Positions 9,346 through 17,963 of a stretch of 64,000 nt of DNA are shown piece by piece. Both the position numbers and the translations under genes were made by a program. The stretch lies in contig NZ_JAOQJC010000026.1 of assembly GCF_025567625.1 (NCBI RefSeq), forward strand, positions 35,233 to 99,232, given 5' to 3'. Each line of letters begins with the position of its first letter. The first letter of the stretch is position 1. Below the pieces are notes generated by a model. The model was not told the origin of the DNA and did not search any database. It saw only the letters and a list, made by a program, of their open reading frames with translations. Source of the stretch: Paenibacillus sp. J5C2022. Lineage in GTDB: Bacteria; Bacillota; Bacilli; Paenibacillales; Paenibacillaceae.

Positions 9346-9785
9346 AGGTCATTTTTTTGCAGGACGTGAAGGGTCAAGGGAAGAAGGGACAGATTAAAGA
9401 GTTGTCCGAAGGCTATGTGCGCAATTTCTTGCTGCCGAAAGGTCTGGTGAAGCTGGCGTCGGAGGGCAATCTGAAGACGCTGGATGCGCAGAACAAATCG
9501 GAAGAGAAGCGTAAAGTCAAGGAGAAAGAGGATGCAGAGGCACTGGGCAAGCGTCTGGAAGAGATGACGGTCGTCGTGAAAGCGAAGGCCGGAGAGGGCG
9601 GCCGCTTGTTCGGAGCGGTCACAAGCAAGCAGATCGCCGAGGCGCTGGCTGCGCAAGGCATCAAGGTGGACAAGCGGAAGATTGAGCTGGACGAGCCGAT
9701 CCGCACGCTGGGCGTAACGAAAGTGCCGGTGAAGCTGCATACGGATGTAAAGGCGACACTGAGCGTACAAACGGCAGAAGAGTAA
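9342..9785 (+). CDS. rplI: 50S ribosomal protein L9
   Basis: 147 residues with the L9 N-terminal signature (KVIFLQDVKGQGKKGQIKEL, GYVRNFLLPKG), the long central lysine/glutamate-rich helix and the C-terminal rRNA-binding domain containing GRLFGAVTSKQIAEAL. Its ATG overlaps the gdpP stop, so the two genes are translationally coupled. Confidence 0.98.
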   Translation: MKVIFLQDVKGQGKKGQIKELSEGYVRNFLLPKGLVKLASEGNLKTLDAQNKSEEKRKVKEKEDAEALGKRLEEMTVVVKAKAGEGGRLFGAVTSKQIAEALAAQGIKVDKRKIELDEPIRTLGVTKVPVKLHTDVKATLSVQTAEE

Positions 9786-9834
9786 AGTTCGGATACACAT
9801 ACGGCTTGAAGATAACGGAAGGAGATGCTGACTT

Positions 9835-11196
9835 ATGGAGACGGAGCTGACGTTCGATCGGGTTCCGCCGCAAAATATAGAAGCCGAGCAAGCGGTCATC
9901 GGCGCTGTGCTATTACAGCCGGAAGCACTCATTACAGCAATGGAGCGGGTGAAAAGCGAGGACTTCTATAGCAGCGCTCACCAGCGTATCTTCGAAGCTA
10001 TGATTGAACTGGGCGAGGGCAATCAGCCTATCGATCTGGTTACGCTCACCGCCCATCTGCAAGACCAGGGCCTGCTGGAGGAGATCGGCGGGGTCAGCTA
10101 CATGGCGAAGCTCGCCAATGCCGTGCCTACGGCGGCCAACGTCGATTACTATGCGCAAATCGTAGAAGAGAAGTCCATGCTGCGGAGATTGATTCGCACC
10201 GCTACTAATATTGTATCGGATGGGTATGCTAACTCCGAGGACGTCAGCGTCCTGCTCGGCGATGCGGAGAAGCGAATATTGGAGATTGCGAACAGGCGAA
10301 GCAGCAGCGGCTTTATCTCCATCCGCGATGTGCTGATGGAAGTGTTCGAGAAGGTCGAATTCCTCTATTCCAATCGCGGCGGCACGACAGGCATTCCTTC
10401 CGGCTTCGTCGATCTGGACAAAATGACGGCAGGCTTCCAGCGCAGCGACTTGATCATCGTCGCCGCCCGTCCCTCCGTCGGGAAGACTGCATTCGCGCTC
10501 AATATCGCCCAGAATGTCGGGGTGCGGGCCGGCGAGACGGTTGCGATCTTCAGTCTGGAGATGTCCGCCGCACAGCTCGTTCAGCGGATGATCTGCGCGG
10601 AATCGAACGTGGATGCGACCCGGATGAGGACGGGGCTTCTGGAGGGCGACGACTGGGAGAAGCTGACGATGGCGATCGGCGCGCTGTCGGAAGCCCAGAT
10701 CTACATTGACGATACGCCGGGCATCACTGTGGCGGATATTCGTGCCAAGTGCCGTCGTCTGAAGAAGGAACGCGGGCTGGGCATGATACTGATCGATTAC
10801 TTGCAGCTGATTCAAGGCCGGGGCAAAGCCGGCGAGAACCGTCAGCAGGAAGTATCGGAGATATCCCGTACGCTGAAGCAGATTGCCCGTGAACTGGAAG
10901 TGCCGGTCATTGCCTTGTCCCAGCTGAGCCGCGGCGTCGAGCAGCGTCAAGACAAGCGGCCGATGATGTCCGATCTTCGGGAATCCGGCTCCATCGAGCA
11001 GGATGCCGATATCGTCTCTTTCCTTTATCGCGACGATTATTACGATAAGGAATCGGAGAAGAAGAACATCATCGAGATTATTATTGCTAAGCAGCGGAAC
11101 GGGCCAGTCGGCACGGTAGAGCTGGTCTTCTTGAAAAACTTCAATAAATTCGTCAGTTTGGACCGCTCGCACGGCGATCCATCCCAGGCATCATAA
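9835..11196 (+). CDS. dnaB: Replicative DNA helicase DnaB/DnaC
   Basis: 453 residues. The N-terminal domain starts with RVPPQNIEAEQAVIGAVLLQ, and the RecA-like ATPase has Walker A ARPSVGKTAFALN near residue 215, Walker B MILIDYLQLI, and the DnaB motif SDLRESGSIEQDAD. It unwinds DNA at the replication fork as a hexamer. Called dnaC in B. subtilis nomenclature. It follows rplI by 49 bp, and a terminator follows it. Confidence 0.98.
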   Translation: METELTFDRVPPQNIEAEQAVIGAVLLQPEALITAMERVKSEDFYSSAHQRIFEAMIELGEGNQPIDLVTLTAHLQDQGLLEEIGGVSYMAKLANAVPTAANVDYYAQIVEEKSMLRRLIRTATNIVSDGYANSEDVSVLLGDAEKRILEIANRRSSSGFISIRDVLMEVFEKVEFLYSNRGGTTGIPSGFVDLDKMTAGFQRSDLIIVAARPSVGKTAFALNIAQNVGVRAGETVAIFSLEMSAAQLVQRMICAESNVDATRMRTGLLEGDDWEKLTMAIGALSEAQIYIDDTPGITVADIRAKCRRLKKERGLGMILIDYLQLIQGRGKAGENRQQEVSEISRTLKQIARELEVPVIALSQLSRGVEQRQDKRPMMSDLRESGSIEQDADIVSFLYRDDYYDKESEKKNIIEIIIAKQRNGPVGTVELVFLKNFNKFVSLDRSHGDPSQAS

Positions 11197-11204
11197 TTTA
11201 TATC

Positions 11205-11244
11205 CGAACAATTGCAACGCAGCATCCGCAATTGTTCGTTTTTC
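11205..11244 (+). terminator. Rho-independent terminator after dnaB
   Basis: CGAACAATTGC and GCAATTGTTCG form an 11-bp perfect stem with a 12-base loop, followed by TTTTT. Confidence 0.92.
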
Positions 11245-11246
11245 GT

Positions 11247-11275
11247 TTGACTTATGAATCATGGACTGCTACACT
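11247..11275 (+). promoter_or_regulatory. Sigma-A-type promoter of purA
   Basis: TTGACT, a 17-bp spacer and TACACT lie directly after the dnaB terminator and 65 bp before the purA start. Confidence 0.6.
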
Positions 11276-11339
11276 AATAGTGCTGCCTAAGAGGCGGTAA
11301 TTTTCGGTGTGCTTCTACATCGCACGGGGGTATGTACAC

Positions 11340-12626
11340 ATGTCTACGGTAGTTGTTGTCGGTACGCAATGGGGAGACGAAGGCAAAGGGAAAATTACGG
11401 ACTTCCTGGCGGAGGGAGCCGATGTCATTGCCCGTTACCAAGGAGGTAACAATGCGGGACACACCATCCTCATTGATAACAAGAAATATAAGCTTACTAT
11501 GATTCCTTCGGGAATATTCAACGATAATAAAGTATGCGTCATCGGCAATGGCATGGTCATTAATCCGGAGGCGCTCATTAACGAGATCAATTACATCCAT
11601 GAAAATGGCTTCTCCACTGACAATCTGGTGATCAGCGATCGCGCGCATGTCATTATGCCGTATCATCTGGTGCTGGACGCGCTGGAGGAAGACCGCAAGG
11701 GCGACAACAAGATCGGTACGACCCGCAAAGGGATCGGACCTTGCTACATGGACAAAGCGTCGCGCAACGGCATCCGTATCGCCGACCTGATGGACGCGGC
11801 GGAATTCGAATCGCGCGCACGGGCGATTATTGCGGAGAAAAACCAGCTGATTCAGCAAGTATACGGCGGCGAGCCGCTGGATGCGGACCAGATCATCAGC
11901 AGCTATCTGGGCTTCGCGGAGACCCTTCGTCCTTATGTGACGGATACGTCCGTCATACTGAACGATGCCATTGATGAGGGCAAGAAAGTGCTGTTCGAAG
12001 GCGCGCAAGGCGTCATGCTTGACATTGACCAAGGCACTTATCCGTTCGTAACTTCTTCCAATCCGTCCGCAGGCGGCGTCTGCATCGGCTCCGGTGTGGG
12101 TCCTTCCCGCATTCAGGAGATCATCGGCGTAGCGAAGGCTTATACGACGCGCGTAGGCGACGGGCCGTTCCCGACGGAGCAGGACAACGAGATCGGGCAG
12201 CTTATCCGCGATAAAGGGCATGAATACGGCACCGTAACAGGACGTCCGCGCCGCGTAGGCTGGTTCGACACGGTCGTCGTGCGCCATGCCCGCCGCGTCA
12301 GCGGCATTACCGGGCTGTCCTTGAACTCGCTGGACGTCTTGTCCGGCCTGGAGACGGTCAAGATCTGCACAGGATACAAATACCGCGGAGAAGTGATCTA
12401 TCACTATCCTGCGAGCCTGAAGGCCGTATCGGAGTGCGAAGCGGTGTATGAGGATCTGCCGGGCTGGTCCGAGGATCTGTCCAATGTGAAGAAGCTGGAG
12501 GATCTGCCGCAGAACGCGCTCAACTATGTGAACCGCGTATCGGAGCTAACCGGTATTCCGATCTCCATCTTCTCTGTAGGACGCAACCGCGAGCAGACGA
12601 ACCAGGTTCGCACGATTTATAAATAA
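11340..12626 (+). CDS. purA: Adenylosuccinate synthetase
   Basis: 428 residues. It opens with the GTP-binding loop VVVGTQWGDEGKGKITDFL, followed by GNNAGHTI, the IMP-binding TTRKGIGPCY, GAQGVMLDIDQGTYPFVTSS and the C-terminal SVGRNREQT. It catalyses IMP + aspartate + GTP to adenylosuccinate. The ATG at 11340 follows GGGGG at 9 bp and gives the usual family length; the longer open frame from 11307 has no ribosome site. Confidence 0.98.
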   Translation: MSTVVVVGTQWGDEGKGKITDFLAEGADVIARYQGGNNAGHTILIDNKKYKLTMIPSGIFNDNKVCVIGNGMVINPEALINEINYIHENGFSTDNLVISDRAHVIMPYHLVLDALEEDRKGDNKIGTTRKGIGPCYMDKASRNGIRIADLMDAAEFESRARAIIAEKNQLIQQVYGGEPLDADQIISSYLGFAETLRPYVTDTSVILNDAIDEGKKVLFEGAQGVMLDIDQGTYPFVTSSNPSAGGVCIGSGVGPSRIQEIIGVAKAYTTRVGDGPFPTEQDNEIGQLIRDKGHEYGTVTGRPRRVGWFDTVVVRHARRVSGITGLSLNSLDVLSGLETVKICTGYKYRGEVIYHYPASLKAVSECEAVYEDLPGWSEDLSNVKKLEDLPQNALNYVNRVSELTGIPISIFSVGRNREQTNQVRTIYK

Positions 12627-12636
12627 GATGTACGCT

Positions 12637-12673
12637 AGCAGCGCAGGAGCATCGCTCCTCCGCTGCTTTTTTT
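12637..12673 (+). terminator. Rho-independent terminator after purA
   Basis: AGCAGCG/CGCTGCT outer stem and GGAGC/GCTCC inner stem, followed by seven T residues. Confidence 0.92.
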
Positions 12674-12804
12674 GTATATAAAGAAGTTGCAAGAGAGAAT
12701 GAGGAGTCTCTTAATGCCCGTTATGAATGCAAGCCGGCTTCGTTGACCATAATGATAGAAAGGAGAACCCTAAGCCGCTTTTTGCGAGAAGAAGGAGGAG
12801 AAGT

Positions 12805-13521
12805 ATGTTCAGAGGTGTGGCTTGGCTTGGCAAGATTGTGGCTGCAGGGCTGCTGATCAGCTTCCTGTCGATCTGGACGACGGGTTATATTGTCACTAGT
12901 TACGTAGAGACGGTGCTGAAGCAATACAACATTCCGGTGGATGTGCCGCCAATGGCGATGTCGGGGGTATGGGGCAGGATGTGGGGATCGGAGCCGTTGC
13001 TGACGGCACAGGCGGTAGAGACGGAGGAGAGCGAAGAGGAACGTGCTGACGATGCGGCAAGCGCGTCCGACGAGCAGCGGGATGAACTGGCGGATGCGCC
13101 TCTTACGGATATAGGCTTGGGATCGGGTAGCCATGCGGAAGGCGGAAGAGATGCCGACTCCTCAGCGGTATTGGAGGAGGAGCCGCCTGCGGCGGAGGAG
13201 GGATTGGAAGACGCCGTTCAGGAAAGCTCGACAGAGGGCAGCGAGTCCGACGGTGTTGGGTCATTAGACCTAGAAGGAACGGAGACGGCACTTACGACGG
13301 AAGAACTAGAAAATGTCAAAAACGCCATAAGTGAAGAGGATAAATTTCGACTATTCGAAATATTATCTACGAAATTACCGCAAGAAACTTGGCAAATTAT
13401 ATCGAATTATGTCGAAGAAGGGTTGTCCGAGGAAGAGCTTCTATCCATTCAACAGCTGATGGCTCAGCATCTCGACAAGGAAGAATACGATGAAATGATG
13501 GAAATTCTGAAAAAATATTAA
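12805..13521 (+). CDS. Membrane-anchored protein of unknown function with acidic linker
   Basis: 238 residues; not recognised. An N-terminal membrane helix (about residues 9-32) is followed by a long Glu/Ser/Ala-rich acidic stretch that looks disordered. The last 75 residues form a compact helical domain beginning at ALTTEELENVKNAIS with several EE-rich helices. The ATG at 12805 has AAGGAGGAG upstream; an in-frame open stretch from 12727 lacks one. It sits alone between purA and the M23 peptidase, with its own terminator, so a cell-envelope role is only a guess from the neighbours. Confidence 0.85.
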   Translation: MFRGVAWLGKIVAAGLLISFLSIWTTGYIVTSYVETVLKQYNIPVDVPPMAMSGVWGRMWGSEPLLTAQAVETEESEEERADDAASASDEQRDELADAPLTDIGLGSGSHAEGGRDADSSAVLEEEPPAAEEGLEDAVQESSTEGSESDGVGSLDLEGTETALTTEELENVKNAISEEDKFRLFEILSTKLPQETWQIISNYVEEGLSEEELLSIQQLMAQHLDKEEYDEMMEILKKY

Positions 13522-13574
13522 TTTTGCTAACGGCTTGAATGAGTTGCTCCTATTGTAAAGCATGTGTTAAAGTT

Positions 13575-13611
13575 AAAGGCGGATGATCCGACAGGAGAAT
13601 TCGTCTTTTTT
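13575..13611 (+). terminator. Probable terminator with G-U pairs
   Basis: AAAGGCGG can pair with TCGTCTTT using G-U pairs; a T run follows. It lies 50 bp after the acidic-linker gene. Confidence 0.55.
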
Positions 13612-13659
13612 ATGTTATATATACCAAAAAATTGATAGAATCGTGAAAAGGAGACTACC

Positions 13660-15252
13660 ATGACCAGTTTCAAGGGCATGCGTCATATGAAGAAAGTATG
13701 GGAACAGACTGTCCGGTACTTTCGTCCTATGCGCGAGCAAGACTCTAATGGTAAGACCGAGCAGGATTCCGCCGAGGAGGCTGCAGTGCTTCCCGTATGG
13801 CGGAGAAAGCAGACCCTTGCCATAGGCGGGGCGCTGATCTTGCTCACGACTGCCGGCATTGTCGGTACACAGCAATATAACGCATACGTAGAACGCAATA
13901 CTGTCGATATTTATCATGTGTATATGAATGGCGAGAAGGTAGGAACGGTAGGGAATCCGGAAGAGGTAGAGAAGCTGGTCGCGCTGGAGACGGAAGAGCT
14001 GACGCAAGCTAATCCGGGCAAGCGGATGGTGCTTGATACCGGAGCAATTACATATGAGGATGAGCGGGTGTTCAAGGGAGTGCCGGAGACGGATTCCACG
14101 CTGACGGCACTTGAGCAGCGCTTCACATCCCATGCTGTAGGCGTTGAGGTGAAGGTAGACGGCAAGGTAATCGGCGTCGTTAATGATCAGCAGACGGCCG
14201 ACAATATTCTGGCGCGGGTACAGAGCAAGTATGCGCCGGAGCTGGTCAATGAGGAGAAGGAGCTCAAAACCGTCAAGACATTGTCTCACAAGTCTTCCGG
14301 CGGCGCGGCAGCCGATGCGGCTGCGAAGGAAGAAGTGCAGATGTCTCAGCCGGGCGTGCAAGTGACTGAAGTGAGCTTCGTAGAGGATGTCGCGATCGAC
14401 GAGGTGGATATTGATCCCGCCAAGATTTCCAGCGCGGACGATATCTATAAACTGATTGTGGAAGGCAGCACGAAGCCGACGAAGTACGTCGTACAAGCCG
14501 GTGACTGCATCGGGTGTATCGCTCAGAAGTTCGATATTTCCCCGCAAGTGATCTACGAGAACAACTCATGGATTGAGGGCGACCGCATTACGGTCGGCGA
14601 CGAGCTGGACCTTACGGTTATTCAACCGGAGGTAACGGTCAGAACGGTGGAGAAGGTGGTCGAGCACGAGGCGATCTCCGCACCGGTAGAGATTGTCAAG
14701 AACGATGAGATGCGCGTCGGCGAGAGCAAGACGATTACGGAAGGCGTCGACGGTACGCAAAGCCTCACTTATCTGATCGAGAAGCAGAACGGCTATGTGG
14801 TATCGGAGGAGCTGATCGACAAGGTTGTCATTCAGGAGCCTGTTACAGCAGTCGTAGAGAAGGGCACCATGGTCGTGCTGGGCGAAGGCACGGGACGCTT
14901 CGCGATACCGGTATCCGGCTACCGTATTACGAGCAAGTTCGGCAAGCGTTGGGGCCGCATGCATAACGGCATTGACATGATCGGCAACAAGACGATCATG
15001 GCCGCCGATTCCGGCGTTGTCGAGTTCGTAGGCAGGAAGCAAGGTCTGGGCAATGCCATTATTATCGACCACAAGAACGGCTTCAAAACCGTATACGGTC
15101 ATTTGAGCTCATTTAAGGTGAGCAAGGGCGACAAGGTGGAAAAAGGCGACGCAATCGGCATTATGGGCAATACAGGAAATTCCACAGGCACTCATTTGCA
15201 TTTCGAAATTCATAAAAACGGCGTTCTTCAAAATCCTTTGAAATATTTATAA
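13660..15252 (+). CDS. Membrane-anchored LysM-G5-M23 peptidoglycan endopeptidase
   Basis: 530 residues. A membrane helix lies at about 50-67, preceded by a charged cytoplasmic tail. An extracellular region of about 200 residues is followed by a LysM domain (YVVQAGDCIGCIAQKFDIS, near 278), a G5 domain (near 325-410), and a C-terminal M23 domain. The zinc ligands are intact: HNGID near residue 434 and THLHFEI near 512, with YGHL between them. It cleaves peptide cross-bridges of peptidoglycan. The LysM carries a C-x-x-C where the family usually has Thr/Ser and Gly. It lies immediately upstream of the walRK operon, which controls such enzymes in relatives. AAAGGAG precedes the ATG. Confidence 0.93.
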   Translation: MTSFKGMRHMKKVWEQTVRYFRPMREQDSNGKTEQDSAEEAAVLPVWRRKQTLAIGGALILLTTAGIVGTQQYNAYVERNTVDIYHVYMNGEKVGTVGNPEEVEKLVALETEELTQANPGKRMVLDTGAITYEDERVFKGVPETDSTLTALEQRFTSHAVGVEVKVDGKVIGVVNDQQTADNILARVQSKYAPELVNEEKELKTVKTLSHKSSGGAAADAAAKEEVQMSQPGVQVTEVSFVEDVAIDEVDIDPAKISSADDIYKLIVEGSTKPTKYVVQAGDCIGCIAQKFDISPQVIYENNSWIEGDRITVGDELDLTVIQPEVTVRTVEKVVEHEAISAPVEIVKNDEMRVGESKTITEGVDGTQSLTYLIEKQNGYVVSEELIDKVVIQEPVTAVVEKGTMVVLGEGTGRFAIPVSGYRITSKFGKRWGRMHNGIDMIGNKTIMAADSGVVEFVGRKQGLGNAIIIDHKNGFKTVYGHLSSFKVSKGDKVEKGDAIGIMGNTGNSTGTHLHFEIHKNGVLQNPLKYL

Positions 15253-15260
15253 TGATGGAC

Positions 15261-15299
15261 AAGCATCGTTTGAGGCTCATGCCTCGGCGGTGCTTTTTT
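15261..15299 (+). terminator. Rho-independent terminator after the M23 gene
   Basis: AAGCATCG and CGGTGCTT with an inner TGAGG/CCTC stem, followed by a T run. Confidence 0.88.
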
Positions 15300-15372
15300 C
15301 ATTGTGAAGCCGGGGCGCACGTATGTTAAAATAAGTACAGTAAATAGGACAAGCGACAGGCGGTGTGTAACG

Positions 15373-16119
15373 ATGCACGGAAAAATACTTGTGGTCGACG
15401 ACGAACAGCCGATAGCGGATATATTGAAGTTCAATCTGGAGAAGGAAGGGTACCAGGTCATATGCGCCTTCGACGGCGGCGAAGCGGTGCGTCTCGCGAT
15501 GGAGGAAGAGCCCGATCTTATCCTGCTGGATCTGATGCTTCCCGTGAAAGACGGCATGGATGTATGCCGCGAAGTGCGGACGAAGCTCAATATGCCCATT
15601 ATTATGCTGACGGCCAAGGATACCGAAATTGACAAGGTGCTCGGCCTTGAGCTGGGAGCGGACGATTATGTGACGAAGCCGTTCAGCACCAGAGAATTGC
15701 TCGCGAGGGTGAAAGCACATCTGCGCCGCCAGAAGAAAGCGGAGCAGGCAGCGGAGGCGACAGGCGTTCAGCAGGAGCTGGAAGAGGAGCAGCAAGGACT
15801 CAAGCTGTTCAACCTGTTCATCGATACGGATATGTATGTCGTCTATAAGAACGGAGAGCCGCTGGATCTGACCCACCGCGAATTCGAGCTTGTGCATTAT
15901 ATGGCCCGCAATAGCGGCAAGGTCATGACAAGAGAGCATCTGCTGCAGGCGGTGTGGGGCTTCGAATACTTCGGCGATGTGCGGACGGTGGATGTGACGA
16001 TTCGAAGGCTGCGCGAGAAGATCGAGGACGATCCCAGCAGACCGGAGTATATTATGACGAGACGGGGGCTGGGCTACTTGATGCGCAATCCCAAGTCTGG
16101 AGGCTTCGGCTACGGATGA
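15373..16119 (+). CDS. walR: Response regulator WalR (YycF)
   Basis: 248 residues, OmpR family. The receiver domain has DD at 9-10, the phospho-acceptor Asp53 in LILLDLMLP, and Lys in DYVTKPFS. The linker is somewhat extended and Glu/Gln-rich (around 125-150). The C-terminal winged helix has TVDVTIRRLREKIEDDP. It is the master regulator of cell-wall metabolism in Firmicutes. The ATG at 15373 gives the same N-terminus as the family (KILVVDDE); the longer frame from 15304 has no ribosome site. It is coupled to walK by ATGA. Confidence 0.97.
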   Translation: MHGKILVVDDEQPIADILKFNLEKEGYQVICAFDGGEAVRLAMEEEPDLILLDLMLPVKDGMDVCREVRTKLNMPIIMLTAKDTEIDKVLGLELGADDYVTKPFSTRELLARVKAHLRRQKKAEQAAEATGVQQELEEEQQGLKLFNLFIDTDMYVVYKNGEPLDLTHREFELVHYMARNSGKVMTREHLLQAVWGFEYFGDVRTVDVTIRRLREKIEDDPSRPEYIMTRRGLGYLMRNPKSGGFGYG

Positions 16120-17963
16120 GATGGCGAAGCTTCTTCCGCACGATTCAGGTAAAGCTCGTCATAATCTACCTTCTGCTTATACTCGTCGCCATGCAGCTGA
16201 TCGGCGTTTATTTCATCAGCACGGTAAAGAACTCGCTTATTACCAGCTTTACGACCAATCTGAAGGAGCAGGCGGACATCCTGTCGAACTTCGCGGCTCC
16301 CAGCCTCTCGCCCAATATGGAGACGGACAACGATTCCCCGGACAATAAGACGGAGGATCTTAATCTTGTCGTTCGCAATCTGTTCAGCATTAGCGGAGCG
16401 GAAGTGCAGGTGCTGGATGCGAACGGCAGGCTTGTCGCGACATCGCTGCAGGTGCATCAGTCGCGTATCGGGCAGAAGAACAAGTCGTTGGCCGTCAGCC
16501 GCGCTCTGCAGAATATTCCGGACAATGAAGAAGAATTCATCGACGAGGATAATACGCGCAAGAAGTCGATCGCACTTCCCGTTACCCACAACGATAAAAT
16601 AGTCGGAGCCGTCTATGTCGTCGCGTCGATGACGGAGCTGTATGAAACGGTCAACCGGGTGAACCAGATCTTCTTCTCCGGCACCCTGATTGCGCTCGGC
16701 TTGACGGGTGTGCTGGGTATTCTTCTCGCGCATACCATAACTGTGCCGATTCAAGGACTGACCAGACAAGCGGAGGCGGTCGCCGACGGAAGGTTCGATC
16801 TGAAGGCGCCGGTGCTGGGAGAGGATGAGATCGGACGGCTGAGCATGGCGTTCAACGTCATGACAATCCGGCTGAAGGAGGCGCTCTCCGCCAATGAGGA
16901 GGAGAACGAGAAGCTCTTATCGGTTCTGTCCAATATGAGCGACGGCGTCATAGCCGCCGATGAGTACGGCGTCATTATGATCTGGAATCGGCGGGCACTG
17001 GAGCTGCTGGATGCGGAGTCGGTGCAAGGCAAGGAGCTGTACGACGTACTGAGCCTTCCGGCAGACAAGCTGGAGCAATTGGAGCAGGGACGCGTGCAGA
17101 CGATACTGCTAACCAAGGAGCTGCAGGAAAGGGAAGCGGGCGAAGTGAGCGAAAGTCTGCTCAAGGTGACATTCACGCCGATACATCGCAGAGACCGGGG
17201 GGTTACCGGTACGATCGTCGTGCTTCAGGATGTGACGGAGCAAGAGAAGCTGGAGCAGTCACGCCGTCAATTCGTCGCGAACGTATCCCATGAGCTTCGT
17301 ACGCCACTGACGACGATCAAGAGCTATGCAGAGGCGCTGAACGACGGAGCGCTGGAGGAGCGCGAGCTGTCGGAGCGCTTCGTCGGCGTCATTAGCAATG
17401 AGACGGAGCGGATGATCAGGCTCGTAACCGATCTGCTGCATCTGTCGCGATTCGATTCCAACGGGGCTCCGCTCAGGCGGAGACCGACGCCGATACACGA
17501 GATGCTGGATGAAGTGGCCGATCGCTTCTCCTTCCAGCTGCGTCAGAAGTCTATTAAAGCATCGGTGCGTGTGGAGCCGGGCTTGAAGACGGCCTGGGTG
17601 GACCGCGATCAGATTGATCAGGTGCTGGACAATCTGCTGTCCAATGCGATCAAATATACGCTGGATGGCGGCACGATCAAGCTTACTGCGGGCAAGTCGA
17701 CGGACGGAGCCGAGCTGGAGATTAGCGTGAAGGATACCGGAATAGGCATTCCGAAGAAGGATCTGGCTCGCATCTTCGACCGTTTCTATCGGGTGGATAA
17801 GGCAAGATCGCGCAATATGGGCGGTACAGGGCTTGGCTTGTCCATTGCCCGGGAAATTGTCAAGGCGCATGGCGGCACGATCTCTCTCCAATCCGAGCTT
17901 AACGAGGGAACGACCGTTACGTTCACGCTTCCGCTGCTGCAGGAAGGGGGGGAGCCGGCATGA
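16116..17963 (+). CDS. walK: Sensor histidine kinase WalK (YycG)
   Basis: 615 residues (B. subtilis: 611). TM1 about 12-32, extracytoplasmic sensor domain, TM2 about 185-205, HAMP, PAS (SDGVIAADEYGVIMIWNRRA), HisKA with His392 in FVANVSHELRTPLTTIKSYAEAL, and HATPase with N and G boxes (DNLLSNAIKYT, VKDTGIGIPKKDL, GGTGLGLSIARE). The start overlaps the walR stop. It phosphorylates WalR; YycH and YycI, encoded next, modulate it through its membrane helices. Confidence 0.97.
   Translation: MRWRSFFRTIQVKLVIIYLLLILVAMQLIGVYFISTVKNSLITSFTTNLKEQADILSNFAAPSLSPNMETDNDSPDNKTEDLNLVVRNLFSISGAEVQVLDANGRLVATSLQVHQSRIGQKNKSLAVSRALQNIPDNEEEFIDEDNTRKKSIALPVTHNDKIVGAVYVVASMTELYETVNRVNQIFFSGTLIALGLTGVLGILLAHTITVPIQGLTRQAEAVADGRFDLKAPVLGEDEIGRLSMAFNVMTIRLKEALSANEEENEKLLSVLSNMSDGVIAADEYGVIMIWNRRALELLDAESVQGKELYDVLSLPADKLEQLEQGRVQTILLTKELQEREAGEVSESLLKVTFTPIHRRDRGVTGTIVVLQDVTEQEKLEQSRRQFVANVSHELRTPLTTIKSYAEALNDGALEERELSERFVGVISNETERMIRLVTDLLHLSRFDSNGAPLRRRPTPIHEMLDEVADRFSFQLRQKSIKASVRVEPGLKTAWVDRDQIDQVLDNLLSNAIKYTLDGGTIKLTAGKSTDGAELEISVKDTGIGIPKKDLARIFDRFYRVDKARSRNMGGTGLGLSIAREIVKAHGGTISLQSELNEGTTVTFTLPLLQEGGEPA

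Noticed and set aside
11276..11339. Purine riboswitch in the purA leader
   Set aside because: The leader is only about 60 bases and shows no three-way junction pattern.
15954..16115. N-terminal extension of WalK from 15954
   Set aside because: It is the walR sequence read in another frame; the ATG at 16116 gives the family length and the usual ATGA overlap.
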